Positions 54,501 through 64,000 of a stretch of DNA of 64,000 nt are shown here, one piece after another. Numbering within the stretch: the first letter of the stretch is position 1; every line of letters begins with the position of its first letter. This DNA comes from Liriodendron chinense (taxonomy: Eukaryota; Streptophyta; Magnoliopsida; Magnoliales; Magnoliaceae): the NCBI GenBank assembly GCA_003013855.2, contig ML058447.1:2728001-2792000 (forward strand), in the 5' to 3' direction. A program made the position numbers and the translations under genes. The notes below the pieces were generated by a model, which worked only from the letters and a program-made list of their open reading frames with translations, did no database searches and was not told the origin of the DNA.

Positions 54501-56054
54501 CATTGGCGCCATTATCTTATTCAAAGGGAATTTATACTGTACACTGATCATCAGGCCTTAAAATTTATCAATACTCAGACTAACGTGAATCGTATGCATG
54601 CTAGATGGATTTCGTTTTTACAGGAATTCACGTTCGTTCTGAAACACAAATCAGGGCAACAGAACAAGGTGGCAGATGCACTAAGCCGACGTGCATCCCT
54701 TCTTATTACAGTGAGCAGTGAGGTGATCGGGTTCGACTGCCTCAAGGAACTTTATGCCGACGACGAGGATTTTGCAGATGCATGGAAAAAGTGCCAAGAG
54801 GGTCACCCGAGTGATCTCCTAATTCAAGATGGTTTCCTCTTCAAAGGAAATCGACTTTGCATTCCGCAGAGTTCGTTACGGGACAAGATTATTATCGAGC
54901 TGCATGGCGGTGGCCTCGGCGGTCATCTAGGACGAGATAAGACTCGAGCAATGGTGGAAGAGCGGTATTACTGGCCGCAACTTGCTCGTGATGTTGGCAG
55001 GGCGGTACAACGATGTCATATTTGTCAAACCGCTAAGGGACAATCTCAAAATACAGGTCTTTACACGCCATTACCCGTGCCAGATGCCCCTTGGAAGGAT
55101 TTATCTATGGATTTTATATTAGGGCTCCCACGAACACAACGCGGCATGGACTCAGTGTTCGTGGTGGTAGACCGATTCTCCAAGATGGCACACTTCATTC
55201 CGTGCAAGAAGACCTTTGATGCGATACATGTTGCGAACCTTTTCTTCAGAGAGGTTGTGCGACTACATGGTATTCCTAAGACGATCACTTCAGACCGGGA
55301 CACAAAGTTCGTTAGCCACTTTTGGCGAGCCTTGTGGAATCGGTTCGGTACACGACTTCACTTCAGCAGTGCTTATCATCCACAAACAGATGGACAGACT
55401 GAGGTCGTCAACCGCACATTGGGAAATCTCATCCGTTGCCTTTCAGGTGACAAACCGAAGCAGTGGGACATGGCCCTGGCTCAAGCAGAGTTTGCATTCA
55501 ACAACATGGTAAACCGATCGACAGGAAAGTCTCCATTCCAGATTGTTTATGGGTGCGTGCCTCGTCACACACTCGATTTGGTTCCCCTGCCCAAGCTTCC
55601 GGGCATGAGCGTTACAGCTGAACATATGGCAGACCGAATCATGGATATACATGCAGACGTGCGCAACAAATTACAGGCTTCGAACGAGAAGTACAAAGAA
55701 GCGGCCGACAAGCATCGGCGCGCCAAAGTGTTCGAAATAGGTGATCAGGTGATGGTCCACCTACGTAAAGAGCGATTTCCTACCGGGACCTACAACAAGT
55801 TGAAACACAAGAAGATTGGACCGGTACCGATCATTCGCAAGATCAATGACAATGCCTACGTTGTTGATCTTCCAGATGACATGGAGATTTCAAGGACTTT
55901 CAACGTGGCAGATCTGTACGAATATCATGAACCAAAGCTGGACGAGAACTCGGGGTCGAGTTCTTTCGAAGTGGAGGAGACTGATGTAGGACGGGTCGCT
56001 GACTATTTCATGGCCCAGATGGACCAAAAGAAGACCGGACGGGGCCGAAAGTGA
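51504..56054 (+). CDS. Gag-Pol polyprotein of the intact gypsy element, 1516 residues
   Basis: The start is the ATG at 51504 (MTSNEGMD); the frame is open upstream only through the primer-binding site. Order: gag capsid with the RTWPRMRQLLRARF and YLEEFQRLA blocks (about 120-270), CCHC knuckle C362-x2-C-x4-H-x4-C375, aspartic protease with D460-S-G, reverse transcriptase about 640-870 with YFDD at 805-808, RNase H from D953 to ADALSRR, and integrase with H1134/C1171/C1174 zinc site and catalytic D1203, D1264, E1300 (35 residues between the last two). A GPY/F-like module (KKIGPVPIIRKINDNAYVVDLP) and FNVADLYEYHEP follow. The last 23 codons (from DVGRVADYF) lie in the 3' LTR. All catalytic residues are present and there is no stop or shift, so it may be functional. 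Confidence 0.95.
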   Translation: MTSNEGMDPHPKDGAPRDYLTATAFEAAQRGNRLILQGIQATLDQIAASLAPLRAQGDQQPPTVAIRDNHVVRRAPQVDNRRATPDDSEPSDDEVEDILVRRPALGNERVERAERDYRGKADLPSFNGLLRIEEFLDWLAEVERYFDYMEVPDDKKVKLIAYKFKSGASAWWENLQVSRTRQNKAPIRTWPRMRQLLRARFLPSDYEQILFQQYQNCRQGNRTVAEYLEEFQRLATRNNLSESEAQQVSRFIGGLRFAIQDRVQMHPVWTLSEANQLATRAETQLSRPPARPYPATRNPNTGPTQDTTLAKDKEPIGGRPQPPTVTNRDGGSGSSRPQRTAPTTAGSSRIPNPYGRPRPDHCLRCGQPGHWSNACPQRPAAHLTTNEGGVEGEPTEDNPELEQAEEGHTEDVDWLTEDHGESLVVRRLLYAPRKEVHPQRHNIFRTKCTVQGKVCDMIIDSGSSENIVSRIMVDKLHLPMTKHPTPYSIGWIKKVNETKVIHQCIISFSIGKSYKDEVLCDVVDMEACHMLLGRPWQSDRDVTHSGRENIYMFTKDGRKIVLAPMTPDKHPEASKVEGNSLLTIREFVKESKETGEIYAVMVKGEETGSSNIPQRLKPLLEEFRSTWPAELPDELPPMRDIQHHIDLIPGSSLPNRPHYRMSPKECEILQGQVEELILKGLIKESMSPCAVPALLTPKKDGSWRMCIDSRAINKITVKYRFPIPRLDDMLDMLEGSKVFSKLDLRSGYHQIRIRPGDEWKTAFKTKEGLYEWLVMPFGLTNAPSTFMRLMNQVLKPFIGRFVVVYFDDILIYSQDETEHMTHIRKVLQVLADNKLYLNLKKCSFLTDQLLFLGFIVSSTGIRVDEEKVRAIRDWPTPTNIHEVRSFHGLATFYRRFVRNFSSIVAPITDCMKKGPFQWTEGAEKSFAEIKHRLSTTPVLVLPNFDKLFEVECDASIVGIGGVLSQEGRPVAFYSEKLSDARQKWSTYELELYAVVQALRHWRHYLIQREFILYTDHQALKFINTQTNVNRMHARWISFLQEFTFVLKHKSGQQNKVADALSRRASLLITVSSEVIGFDCLKELYADDEDFADAWKKCQEGHPSDLLIQDGFLFKGNRLCIPQSSLRDKIIIELHGGGLGGHLGRDKTRAMVEERYYWPQLARDVGRAVQRCHICQTAKGQSQNTGLYTPLPVPDAPWKDLSMDFILGLPRTQRGMDSVFVVVDRFSKMAHFIPCKKTFDAIHVANLFFREVVRLHGIPKTITSDRDTKFVSHFWRALWNRFGTRLHFSSAYHPQTDGQTEVVNRTLGNLIRCLSGDKPKQWDMALAQAEFAFNNMVNRSTGKSPFQIVYGCVPRHTLDLVPLPKLPGMSVTAEHMADRIMDIHADVRNKLQASNEKYKEAADKHRRAKVFEIGDQVMVHLRKERFPTGTYNKLKHKKIGPVPIIRKINDNAYVVDLPDDMEISRTFNVADLYEYHEPKLDENSGSSSFEVEETDVGRVADYFMAQMDQKKTGRGRK

Positions 56055-56668
56055 TCCGGACCGTCAGGTCCATGAATCGGTCGTATCTCACAATCCGGAA
56101 TGAGTTACGGGACGTATAATATATCAATTTGGGGTAGCTCGAGCTACTTTAGCCAACCAACCCCGCTACGCCGGGTTGCCCAATCCGGAATCGCGAGAAT
56201 CGACCGTATCGACGGTCATTAGGCTAGTTTATTTTCGTTTTTACTATTTATAGTAAGTTTTAATTCGATCATAACTTTGCATCCGTATGGTTTTAGAGTT
56301 AGTGCCCAACATGAAAAGGGCTTAGAATATTTCGTAGAACAGCGTGGTTGAGGCCGTTTGAAAACTTTCTATTTTTGGCCGAAAACCAAGAGTTCTAGTA
56401 GGATTGAACGACTTCTATAAATAGTAAGTTTACTATTTATAGTAAGTTGCGTTTTCTAGGAGTTTTAGTTGGAGTTGGATTTTGATACTTCACCTAGGGT
56501 TTAGTTTCCTATTTATATGCATTGTAATTCCATTTTTATTTATTCAATTATCAATTATTCAATTATTCGGAATTTATTTCCTCTTTTTATCTTTTATTTC
56601 TTCTCGTGGATTCGAGAAACTATCGGTTAGGGAGACGGTGATCGACCTACCACGTCCTCCCTGCGTCA
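55982..56668 (+). repeat. 3' LTR of the intact gypsy element
   Basis: Same length and, by eye, same sequence as the 5' LTR. Its first 73 nt are also the last codons of gag-pol. Confidence 0.96.
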
Positions 56669-56673
56669 GTATG

Positions 56674-58079
56674 GGGCCGATGTGGTCTCAAGTGGGCTAT
56701 GCCACGAAGACCTTTACATTTCCAATGGGACCCACAGTGCGGGTCCCACTCTCTATATATATATTGGGCCTTTTAAGGCCAATGTTACATGATATGTTGG
56801 TAACATGCTAGTATGATTAGCTTGATAAGTCACACTGATAACATGCTTAGTATAATGAATACCATGCTCATTCATATGCCCATACGCATCATTTGTATGC
56901 CTGTTATGGATCATGATTAACCATAGCATATGCTAGTTGGCTTGTTATACTTAGGGGACCCGTGTGAGACAGGGTCACCCGATATGATTGCGCAGTATGC
57001 GTAAGTTTGGTGCATGATTTGGATTGTATGACTCATGCATTTCGCATTATGTATGTCACGATCGCTTTCACACCCTAGCAGCATCGGGGTGGTGGCCACC
57101 ATAGTCACATCATGGTTGGCAGTATTGGACACCGGAAACTTGTTCTAGTACGTGGGTGCTATGGATGTCCTTGGGTGAAAGTCCCTAAACCCTGTGGTAC
57201 CAGTAGGATGTTCCAGCGTCAAGACCGAGTGGATAACATGAGCGCCCATGTGCCAAATACCAGTAGGCCGCGTCTCCCACTGTGTCGAGGTCGGTTGGAA
57301 AGGGGTGTGACCTTATCCGCCCGGGTGCAGTGGGCTGTAAGCTAGGTCGAGTCTGACCAGCTTATGGAATGGGTCCGCTATCGGCGAGCCGGGTGGGCAT
57401 TGGCATACCACTGACGAGGCAGATAGTGAGGTCTTTTCTACTCACTTGGTTATGCGCGCGATGTGCGGCGGCCAATATTAGAGTATACTAGACTCCGGTG
57501 ATGTCCCAGATGAGAACTATTTTGATATGTGGATCAGTTGAGGATTGACATGTTTGCATTGCATTTCTAGCATGTAACACTCGGCCATGTAGGCCCTTGC
57601 ATCGCATAGCCTTGGGATGGCTGATAGCATTCATAAACTTAGTAACTTAGCCCTCTACTACTTTCGCTTACTCTGATATCTGTATACTTGTCATATGCAT
57701 CACACGCACACACATGCACTCTACTGAGCTTCGTAGGAAGCTCATGCGCGTTTGTTTACACTGCAGGTACTAGAGCATATCAGCAGCGTTGAGCGTGGTT
57801 CATGTACCTGATATTTTGGACTTCTGATTCATGTTGCATTTCCCTTTTCAGTACTGTACTCAACAAACTTATTAGTGGATATTTGATGATGTTTTATGGT
57901 TTTGATTATGCTCCTGTACAAAAAAAAATTTACACTAAAAATCCTCCTGGTAGGATCCCAGGATCGGAACCTGGTACATGAGAGCTAGGAGCCGAGAATG
58001 GGGTACTACGGAGGCTGTTGGCACCAAGGTCAGCGATCGGGAATTTAGTGAGCCCGGTCCCTGGGTTTGGGGCGTGACA
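56674..58079 (+). other. 3' part of the solo LTR, no gene
   Basis: Begins with the remainder of the interrupted MITE-like stretch and TATATATATA at about 56755. The rest is LTR sequence with CAAGACCGAGTGGATAACATG-like and GCAGTGGGCTGTAAGC words and no open frame of interest. Confidence 0.6.
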
Positions 58080-58084
58080 TGATT

Positions 58085-58580
58085 GGTTATTGGTTATTAT
58101 TGGTATTATGAATTCGAAGGCATTTTACTTATCTTTGAGTATGTAAGGAGCAAAATAGCATGTGAAATGTTTTGTTGGCTCTTGAGTGCTCATTGCACAT
58201 GACACTTTCATTTGTTGATTTAGATATTAGCTTGATAATTTAAGTGAATTTAAGGGTAAAAAGTTTTTTTTAAAGGATTTTTATTAATGATGTTTGGAAA
58301 TAGCTTATGATAAGGGAGAATAATAGGAAATTCAACAAAAAGTCATATTGTTTTAACCATCTTCACCTTAGATTCATAGACACATGTTTGTTGAAAGAAG
58401 ATCATTAGACGACTTATAACCATTTTATAATCACCCACCTGATATGTTTTTATTAGTCCTACTTCTAAATAAGAACCCATAATTTGAATGTTTAATTTGA
58501 AGTACCTGCGTATGATGTATGCAAACACTATGTAATTTCTAAGGTTTGCATATCATTTATCATGCTCTACCAGAGTATCA
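58085..58580. other. No gene recognised
   Basis: AT-rich sequence without repeat arms. Confidence 0.5.
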
Positions 58581-59408
58581 TGGTTCGTTTAACACCATGG
58601 ATTTGATGAGTAGTGATGAGAAATCACATGCTTTCTTTGTTTGGTGAAGTAAATTTGACGAGAAGTGGATTTTATAGGAATCCATGAGAAATCAAAAGTG
58701 TATTTCCTAACTCTTTTTCAATTCCTCCCAAAACAGTGGGATTCGACGTGGGACCCAATGTGATGCATCTCGAGTTGGGTGGATCCTTGACCGTGGCGTC
58801 CATAGTGTGATGTATGTGCCTTACATCCACATCGTCCATCCATTTTGAAAACTCATTTTAGAGCATGATCCAAAAAATTAAGTACATCCAAATCTCAGGT
58901 GGACCATAATAACGTAAAGAGTGATACTCATCCATTAAAAACTTCTCATGGACCACAAAAGTTTTGGATCAAGCTTATATTTGTGTAGTCTCTTCTTCCG
59001 GGTCTTTGTGACCTTGTCAATATGTTGGATGGAAAATAAACATTCTAGTGCCTCCCATGAAGTTTTTAATGGTGGGAATTCAACTACTACTGTTTCACCA
59101 CGTGGTATGGTCCACCTAAGATTTGGATCTACTTAATTTTTTTGGATCCTACCATAAAATGATCAGTAAAAATGGATGGACGGCATGGATTTAAAATGGT
59201 TGGATGGTGCGATCAAAATCCAAAGCATAGGTGGGCATACAATGGGATTAAAATCCATGCAGTCCATTCCCTCTTGTTTGACTTCTCTCCAAGTTTTGGT
59301 GGCTAAGTAAAAAATCTAAAATTGATAAGAATTGGAATTGAGGAGAATTTATATTATGGATTCCACTTCTCATCGCTTCCTCTCAAATCCATGGTACCAA
59401 ACAAGCCC
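58581..59408. mobile_element. Tourist-like MITE with a nested long-arm MITE
   Basis: The left end is GGTTCGTTTAACACCATGGA and the reverse-complemented right end is GGGCTTGTTTGGTACCATGG, followed by similar arms. A long-arm GTCCATCC-family MITE lies inside (about 58755-59200). Confidence 0.65.
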
Positions 59409-59449
59409 TCCAAGTTTCTCAGAAAGAGATGCCGAAAGTGGAGAGCAGC

Positions 59450-59860
59450 CCATGTGGGGCCCACTTTGATGAATGTATTGTATATCCATGCCAACCATCT
59501 GTTTTTTCATCTCATTTTAGGACGTCATTCCAAAACATAAGCAGATCTAAATCTCTAGTAGACCACACTACTATAAGAAGTGGTGAATGACCATTAAAAG
59601 CTTTTTGTAGGCCATAAAAGTTTTGGATCAAGATGATCTTTGTATTTAACCTTCATCCATATCTGGTTAACCTTATCAACAGGTTGGATTGCAAATCAAC
59701 ATTATGTATTTGCTTACTGTGGGCCCTTCAAAGTTTTTAATGATGGGCATTCAATCACCACTATTTCCTATGGTATGGTCCACTTGAGATTGGCTTTATG
59801 TTTGGGGCCATCTCCTAAAATGGGCTGGAAAGATGGATGGACAGCTATAGATATACGACC
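59450..59860. repeat. Long-arm MITE copy
   Basis: Left arm GTGGGGCCCACTTTGATGAA; interior ATCTTTGTATTTAACCTTCATCC and AACAGGTTGGATTGCAAAT; right arm AAAATGGGCTGGAAAGATGG then GGACAGCTATAGATATACG, which decays at its end. Confidence 0.7.
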
Positions 59861-61100
59861 CAAAAAAGGGTTAACACCTAATCGGCTTCCCCCAGAAGTG
59901 GGCCGGTTCACCTCCAAGTCCTTTTAAAATTCAAGCGTGGGCCCTCCACCTCTCCAGAAGGTCACCTCATCATGAAAGCCGGACACCTAAAAAAATAAGG
60001 TTGGCCACGGTCACGTGGGCCACTGCGTGAAGAGGTTTTTGGTTGGTGTCTATTGTTTCTACGGTATAGTCCACTGAGTAACTCGATAGGCCTGCTATCT
60101 AGAGCATGCCATCGTTATAGTGGGGTTCACTTTTAGATGGGGGTACCCAGAAAACACGGTGGTGGGCCCTACGCAAGGCTAGGCGGGTGAATAGATAAGC
60201 CGGTGAGGAAAGGTGAAGAGCGGAAACGAACGAGCCTGTTTCACATATCTTGCGAAGTTCACATCCCGGGAGTGTTTTCTCACACACAAACCGATCAACG
60301 GTTCACATTCTTTCTAATATTTTGGCCCACAAATTTTAGATGCATGTAATCTGTACAGTGATGATCGTTCTGACACACGTCAGAGTCTTCGCCACGTGTG
60401 AGGCGCGTGGACATCGGGTGCAGTTATCATTTCTCGTGCTTATCATAGGTCTGCTAGAATACATACCAGCTTATTGCGGCTTTTAAGTCGGGACTGTATT
60501 TGTTGGGTCTGGGACCTTATCGGAATGATCCAAACGGTTCATACCAGGGATCCACCGTGAATGAATGACACCCAAAGCGTTCAGATCGAATATTTTGACG
60601 ATTTGATTATTCAACTCTTTCATTTGAATAACGACAGTTCTCTTTAACCATTGTCTTCTGGCCCATTAATTGCATCTTCTGATGTTTGAATATTTATGGT
60701 TATCACCATGCACGGTTGAGACCATCAAATAAATGGTTCAGATCATTGCGACATAACCCCAGATCCAACGGCTGTGGCTATGGTCCCTATGGAGGCAAAA
60801 GCCATACGTACGTAAGTATTATCGCAAACCACGCTTAATATCCGTTTGGGATATCTCCCGACAGAAGCTACCAACTCCAACGAGACAGAACTAGACACGT
60901 GTTACAATAGATCTCTTTTCAGCCCCGCCCTGCTTCACGCCACGCGCGCCCACGATCCGACGGCTGACACCGGATCCCCGATCTGCGAAAAGCATTATTG
61001 GACACCAATCCAACGGCTGGAAACGCCTCCGCGTTCGACGCCCTTGAGTGCCGGTGGAAAAGGCGCTCTTCTCAAGACGAGGGTTGGAAAGTAACCGCGG
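59861..61100. other. Upstream region without recognised gene
   Basis: Higher GC toward 60.9-61.1 kb, consistent with a promoter of the gene to the right. Repeated TCCAACGG/TCCGACGG words at 60770-61020 are noted without interpretation. Confidence 0.4.
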
Positions 61101-64000
61101 TTAAAATCTAACCCGACATCGAGTTAAATCGAATGGTTTGCTTTTCTACCTCTTCTTCTTCACGCTCTTTTCCTTCAGAGTGCTTTTCTCTGCATTTTCT
61201 CTCTGCTGTTTCTCCTCAGGCTGCTCAAAATCCTTCAAATATTTCCAACAATCTTCTGTTTTTCAATCGATCTGAGCTGTTTTTTTGGATTCTTGGCGAA
61301 GAGATCTTCTCAGAAACCCTAGGTTTGGATCTTTTGCTTGTATTTTTGCAGCTCCTAACGAATTTCTCTTCTTTTTTAGGGTTTAAATTTCGGTTTTTCT
61401 TCCAATGTGTTCTTGTCTTTTCTTCTTCGTTATTGACAGCCTGGTATGAACTTCTTTTGATTTTAGGGTTTAACATGGACTTTTCATCGATTTATACTTC
61501 ATTTCGAGATCTTTTCTTGTAGAATCGATTCGAATTTCATATTTTTACAAATTTCGATAAGTTTAGGGTTTGTTACGTTAGATCGGTTTTTTTGGCTTTT
61601 GTTTTAGGGTTTTATCTATTTCGATTGCGATTTATGCTCTTCTTTTGCAATTTTTTATTTTCTCCTGGTTTTTGGGTTTCCTTTGGGTGCATTTGCAAAC
61701 GATTTTCTCTTATTTGAAAGCGTCTCTGCATAGCCACTGATGTGTTGGTCCAAAATTTGAGGGTTTCTCTAAGTTTGGCATATTTCCAGCTTCATTTTGA
61801 TGATAGTTGGTGTAGATTGCCTTCATTCTCAATTAGCAGTTCGCATTTATTTTAGAAATGTTTACGCCTCTGATTTGCCTGCTTTTTTTGCAGATTTTGA
61901 ATAAGTTGAAAGGGTTTATCAGCATGCCTTGGCCGTCTTCTTGTGTTAGTTACAGCAGTAAGTGTGTTCGCTTGGCAGTGTTCTTCCGTGTGATACTGTA
62001 AGATTAGCTTTTCTGGTAAGAACAACGTCTCAAAAGTTTTTATTTTTATTTTATTTTATTGATTATACAATATCATCTTTTATTGAAATATGTTTGTAGA
62101 ATCATTGATCTATTCTAATGCAACTAAGTAACATGATCTCTATATCAAATCCATTTTGTATTTTATTGTTCTTCTAGTGAAGATGGTTTGGATTTTTGGG
62201 GCAGCTTGTGCAGGTGAAATACGTTTGAATTATCAAAGGAGCTTTTTGTTTTTTGTTGTATGTTATTCTGGTTTTGAGGCAGTGAGGATGTACATTGCGA
62301 TTAACCTGAAGAGATACCAAACAGTGAAGGAGGTTGGGAGAATTACAATGAACATCAGAATCATAGCATGCTACCAATTGATGCAAGTTTGTCAGGTAAT
62401 TGGACTTTTTGTGTTTTAGATTTCCTTGCAGGCTTTATTATTATATTTTCCCCTCCTTTTGTGGCTTCTGTTCAGGTTCTATGTTTTGTTTTGATGCTTT
62501 TTGCAATGCTGTTGAATTTCTTGAAACCGTATGTTTTTTGTGTCACGGCAGTGGGGCTATTGAAGTTTGTTGTTCAGGATTGTGTAATCTAGTACTGTAT
62601 TACTAGTGTTTTTTCTGATCAAGTAGACAACTCTGTTTTTGCTTATTTGACATTGTAAAATTGTTGGTTACATGTAAGTTTCCTCCTAATCAAATCACGT
62701 CTCACTTTTTTACATAGCAAATCAAGAAGAAAGACACTGGGAAAATCATAATGTAATTGTTTTCTAATAAAATGTGGGGAATGAGTGAATATTACTAAAA
62801 AGCGATCAATTTGTTTGCACCCTTGGTGCTTGGTCTTGTGATGGCTGGAGCCTTGTGTCCCTATACTGTATTGGGATTTCCCTTCCCATTTTTAGCTTAT
62901 GAATCTAGGTAATCTGTAAAAAAAGATTTAGTAATAATTGATCTTTTCACTTCTATAGTGGCAAGGAGGTTATTGGATATGACCATCATACTACGAAGAC
63001 ACTCAGTGGGCATTTATGCAATGGGCTTTTCTTCTGTCTTTCACTCTTCTTCATTTCTGACACAATCTGTTGGGCACATGGTGTCTCTTTGATCCGGCTA
63101 ACATCCTAATCCGCATTTTCCTACGTTTACCATTAGGGCTTGTTTGGATGCTTGTAATTGGAATACACTGGAATCCAAATCACATGGGAAATGGAATCGA
63201 TGTGAATTGGAATCCTCAGTTGTGTTTGGATGCTTGTAATTAGAATATACTGGAATTGAAAAATTGTGTTTGGATGCCCGTACTTGGAATGCATTAAGTA
63301 AATCAGTTTTAATACCCCAAATTAGTATCTGTGACATTCGATGTAATAATTGTTATAAGCCCGTTCAAATATATTATTTGGCCAAAAATAAGGAAAATTT
63401 GAGCCTCGGGTGGGCGATACAAGTGGTCTCACTTTGAAATTCCAACTGTTTCTGGCATTTACATCTGATTCTCAGTCTTCTTAGAGGATTCCGATTCACA
63501 TGATTTTTCTTTATTCCATTTCACATTGATTCCAATCCATTGTTTACCATCAACCAAAAAACCCTCTTTGCACACGTGCATCCATTTATCATTGATTGCA
63601 ACCATTTACCATCAACCAAATGAGCACTTAATGTTTAAATGCTACAAACATGGTTAAAAAGCTTGATTTGCCACTTGTGTTTTTATTCTGGTCTGTTACT
63701 TTGTCCAACTCACATTATAACCAACAACAGGGGGATGTCTGGCATATTCGCTGCATCAACATGTGCAAATGTGTAAGCTACATGCTTCGGGGATGTTTAT
63801 GGATTGAGAAATATGGTGTCCTTAGGCCAAAGCTTGCCTTTGTCTCTAAGCAAAAAAGAAGAAATGATTGCCTTTAATGCAAATATAGTAGACATATGTT
63901 TTTGGTAATTAATTATGTGATTATGCATATGGTACTGTAATTGTTATTCTGAATTCAGAAGTGTGCATGGGTCTGTTTGCAATGTTTATATTTCGTCACA
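61101..64000 (+). other. Probable 5' part of an unidentified plus-strand gene
   Basis: A pyrimidine-rich leader (61130-61330) with telo-box motifs AAACCCTAGG at 61315 and AGGGTTTA at 61378 is typical of plant promoters and first exons. A candidate exon 61894-61957 (acceptor TTTTTTTGCAG, donor AGCA|GTAAGT) contains an ATG at 61924 starting MPWPSSCVSYS. A second candidate begins after TTGTTCTTCTAG at 62176 and would continue the frame in phase; a third may end at CAG|GTAATT (62395). I recognise no family, so the model is tentative and runs off the window. Confidence 0.35.
63136..63627. mobile_element. Tourist/PIF-Harbinger-like MITE, TTA target duplication
   Basis: GGGCTTGTTTGGATGCTTG at the left end; the right end CAACCAAATGAGCAC reads GTGCTCATTTGGTTG in reverse complement. 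TTA flanks both sides (63133-63135, 63628-63630). A trinucleotide TTA duplication with this TIR type is characteristic of Tourist MITEs. It lies inside the presumed gene, in an intron if the model is right. Confidence 0.75.

Larger units (their letters stand above)
50784..56668 (+). mobile_element. Intact, young Ty3/gypsy chromovirus-type retrotransposon
   Basis: 5885 bp. LTRs of 687 bp at 50784-51470 and 55982-56668 look identical throughout. GTATG flanks it (50779-50783 and 56669-56673). Primer-binding site TGGTATCAGAG at 51472; purine-rich GAAGTGGAGGAGAC just before the 3' LTR. A single open gag-pol frame fills the interior. It sits inside the 4-kb solo LTR. The integrase C-terminus and the LTR-overlapping ORF end fit the CRM/Galadriel side of the chromoviruses; I see no classical chromodomain. 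Confidence 0.95.
48159..58079 (+). repeat. Solo LTR, about 4.0 kb without the nested element, 5-bp target duplication
   Basis: Starts TGTAAGACCTGTACCC and ends GGTTTGGGGCGTGACA, with perfect TGATT on both sides (48154-48158 and 58080-58084). No second LTR or internal region is present, so it is a solo LTR left by recombination. The nested element plus its extra duplication (5890 bp) leaves 4031 bp. The LTR contains a (CT)n/(GA)n tract (48589-48760), an AAT microsatellite (48998-49056), and a run of MITE-arm units (49.15-50.75 kb). The start and end types resemble Tekay-like gypsy LTRs. Confidence 0.85.

Noticed and set aside
57112..57345. 77-residue frame in the solo LTR
   Set aside because: Lies in LTR sequence with no domain.
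61133..61522. 129-residue frame in the leader region
   Set aside because: Low-complexity Ser/Phe/Leu translation of a pyrimidine-rich leader, with telo-box and splice-like sites inside.
1..64000. CRISPR arrays, bacterial operons, organellar insertions
   Set aside because: No regularly spaced identical repeats with unique spacers; split genes and LINE/LTR elements show nuclear eukaryotic DNA. Tandem arrays found are minisatellites or LTR units.
1..64000. tRNA and rRNA genes
   Set aside because: I saw no A/B-box pairs with a cloverleaf context; the only tRNA-related matches are retrotransposon primer-binding sites.

Overview
This is plant nuclear DNA: split genes with GT-AG introns, a mitochondrial inner-membrane protease gene, L1-type LINEs, Ty1/copia and Ty3/gypsy elements, and dense foldback MITEs. 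The dominant dispersed repeat (arms reading roughly GGGCCCACcwTGATGTATG ... ATCCACaCCGTCCATCC and their reverse complement) is, as far as I recall, abundant in magnoliid genomes, so I infer a magnoliid-like angiosperm. No species can be named from the sequence.

Genes. Two real genes can be built exon by exon. On the minus strand, 13367 down to 3401, lies a 147-residue '60S ribosomal protein L18a-like' small membrane protein in four exons. Its second intron is 8.2 kb and packed with transposons. On the plus strand, 16863-17817, lies a three-exon gene for the mitochondrial inner membrane protease subunit IMP1 (175 residues, catalytic Ser54/Lys98). From about 61.1 kb to the right edge there is probably the leader and first exons of a further plus-strand gene that I cannot identify.

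Mobile DNA. 0-1 kb: decayed copia (minus). 1.75-2.7 kb: degenerate minisatellite. 19.4-26.6 kb: a 5'-truncated LINE on the minus strand (13-bp target duplication) that received a second, plus-strand LINE in its 3' UTR (19-bp target duplication). 28.4-30.6 kb: an inverted pair of LTR-like arms. 34.5-36.9 kb: a block of long-arm MITEs, two with perfect 9-bp duplications, pointing to Mutator-like mobilisation. 39.9-46.1 kb: the 5' half of a decayed gypsy element with a 2.7-kb LTR (minus). 48.16-58.08 kb: a roughly 4-kb solo LTR with a perfect 5-bp duplication, split by a young intact 5.9-kb chromovirus-type gypsy element (50784-56668, apparently identical LTRs, perfect 5-bp duplication). That element has one open gag-pol ORF whose last 23 codons lie inside the 3' LTR. 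58.5-59.9 and 63.1-63.6 kb: further nested MITEs.

Most unusual. Several small elements are built from reiterated, self-complementary short 'words' (GTAACGG, GTATCGGCC, GACTCG/CGAGTC, GCGATCGCATATG). Three have precise 8-bp target duplications and ends starting CA[A/T]; two of those share a clear terminal motif (CAAGGTAT...AAACAG.TACG). I read them as a hAT-like foldback family whose termini are conserved while the internal vocabulary differs from copy to copy.
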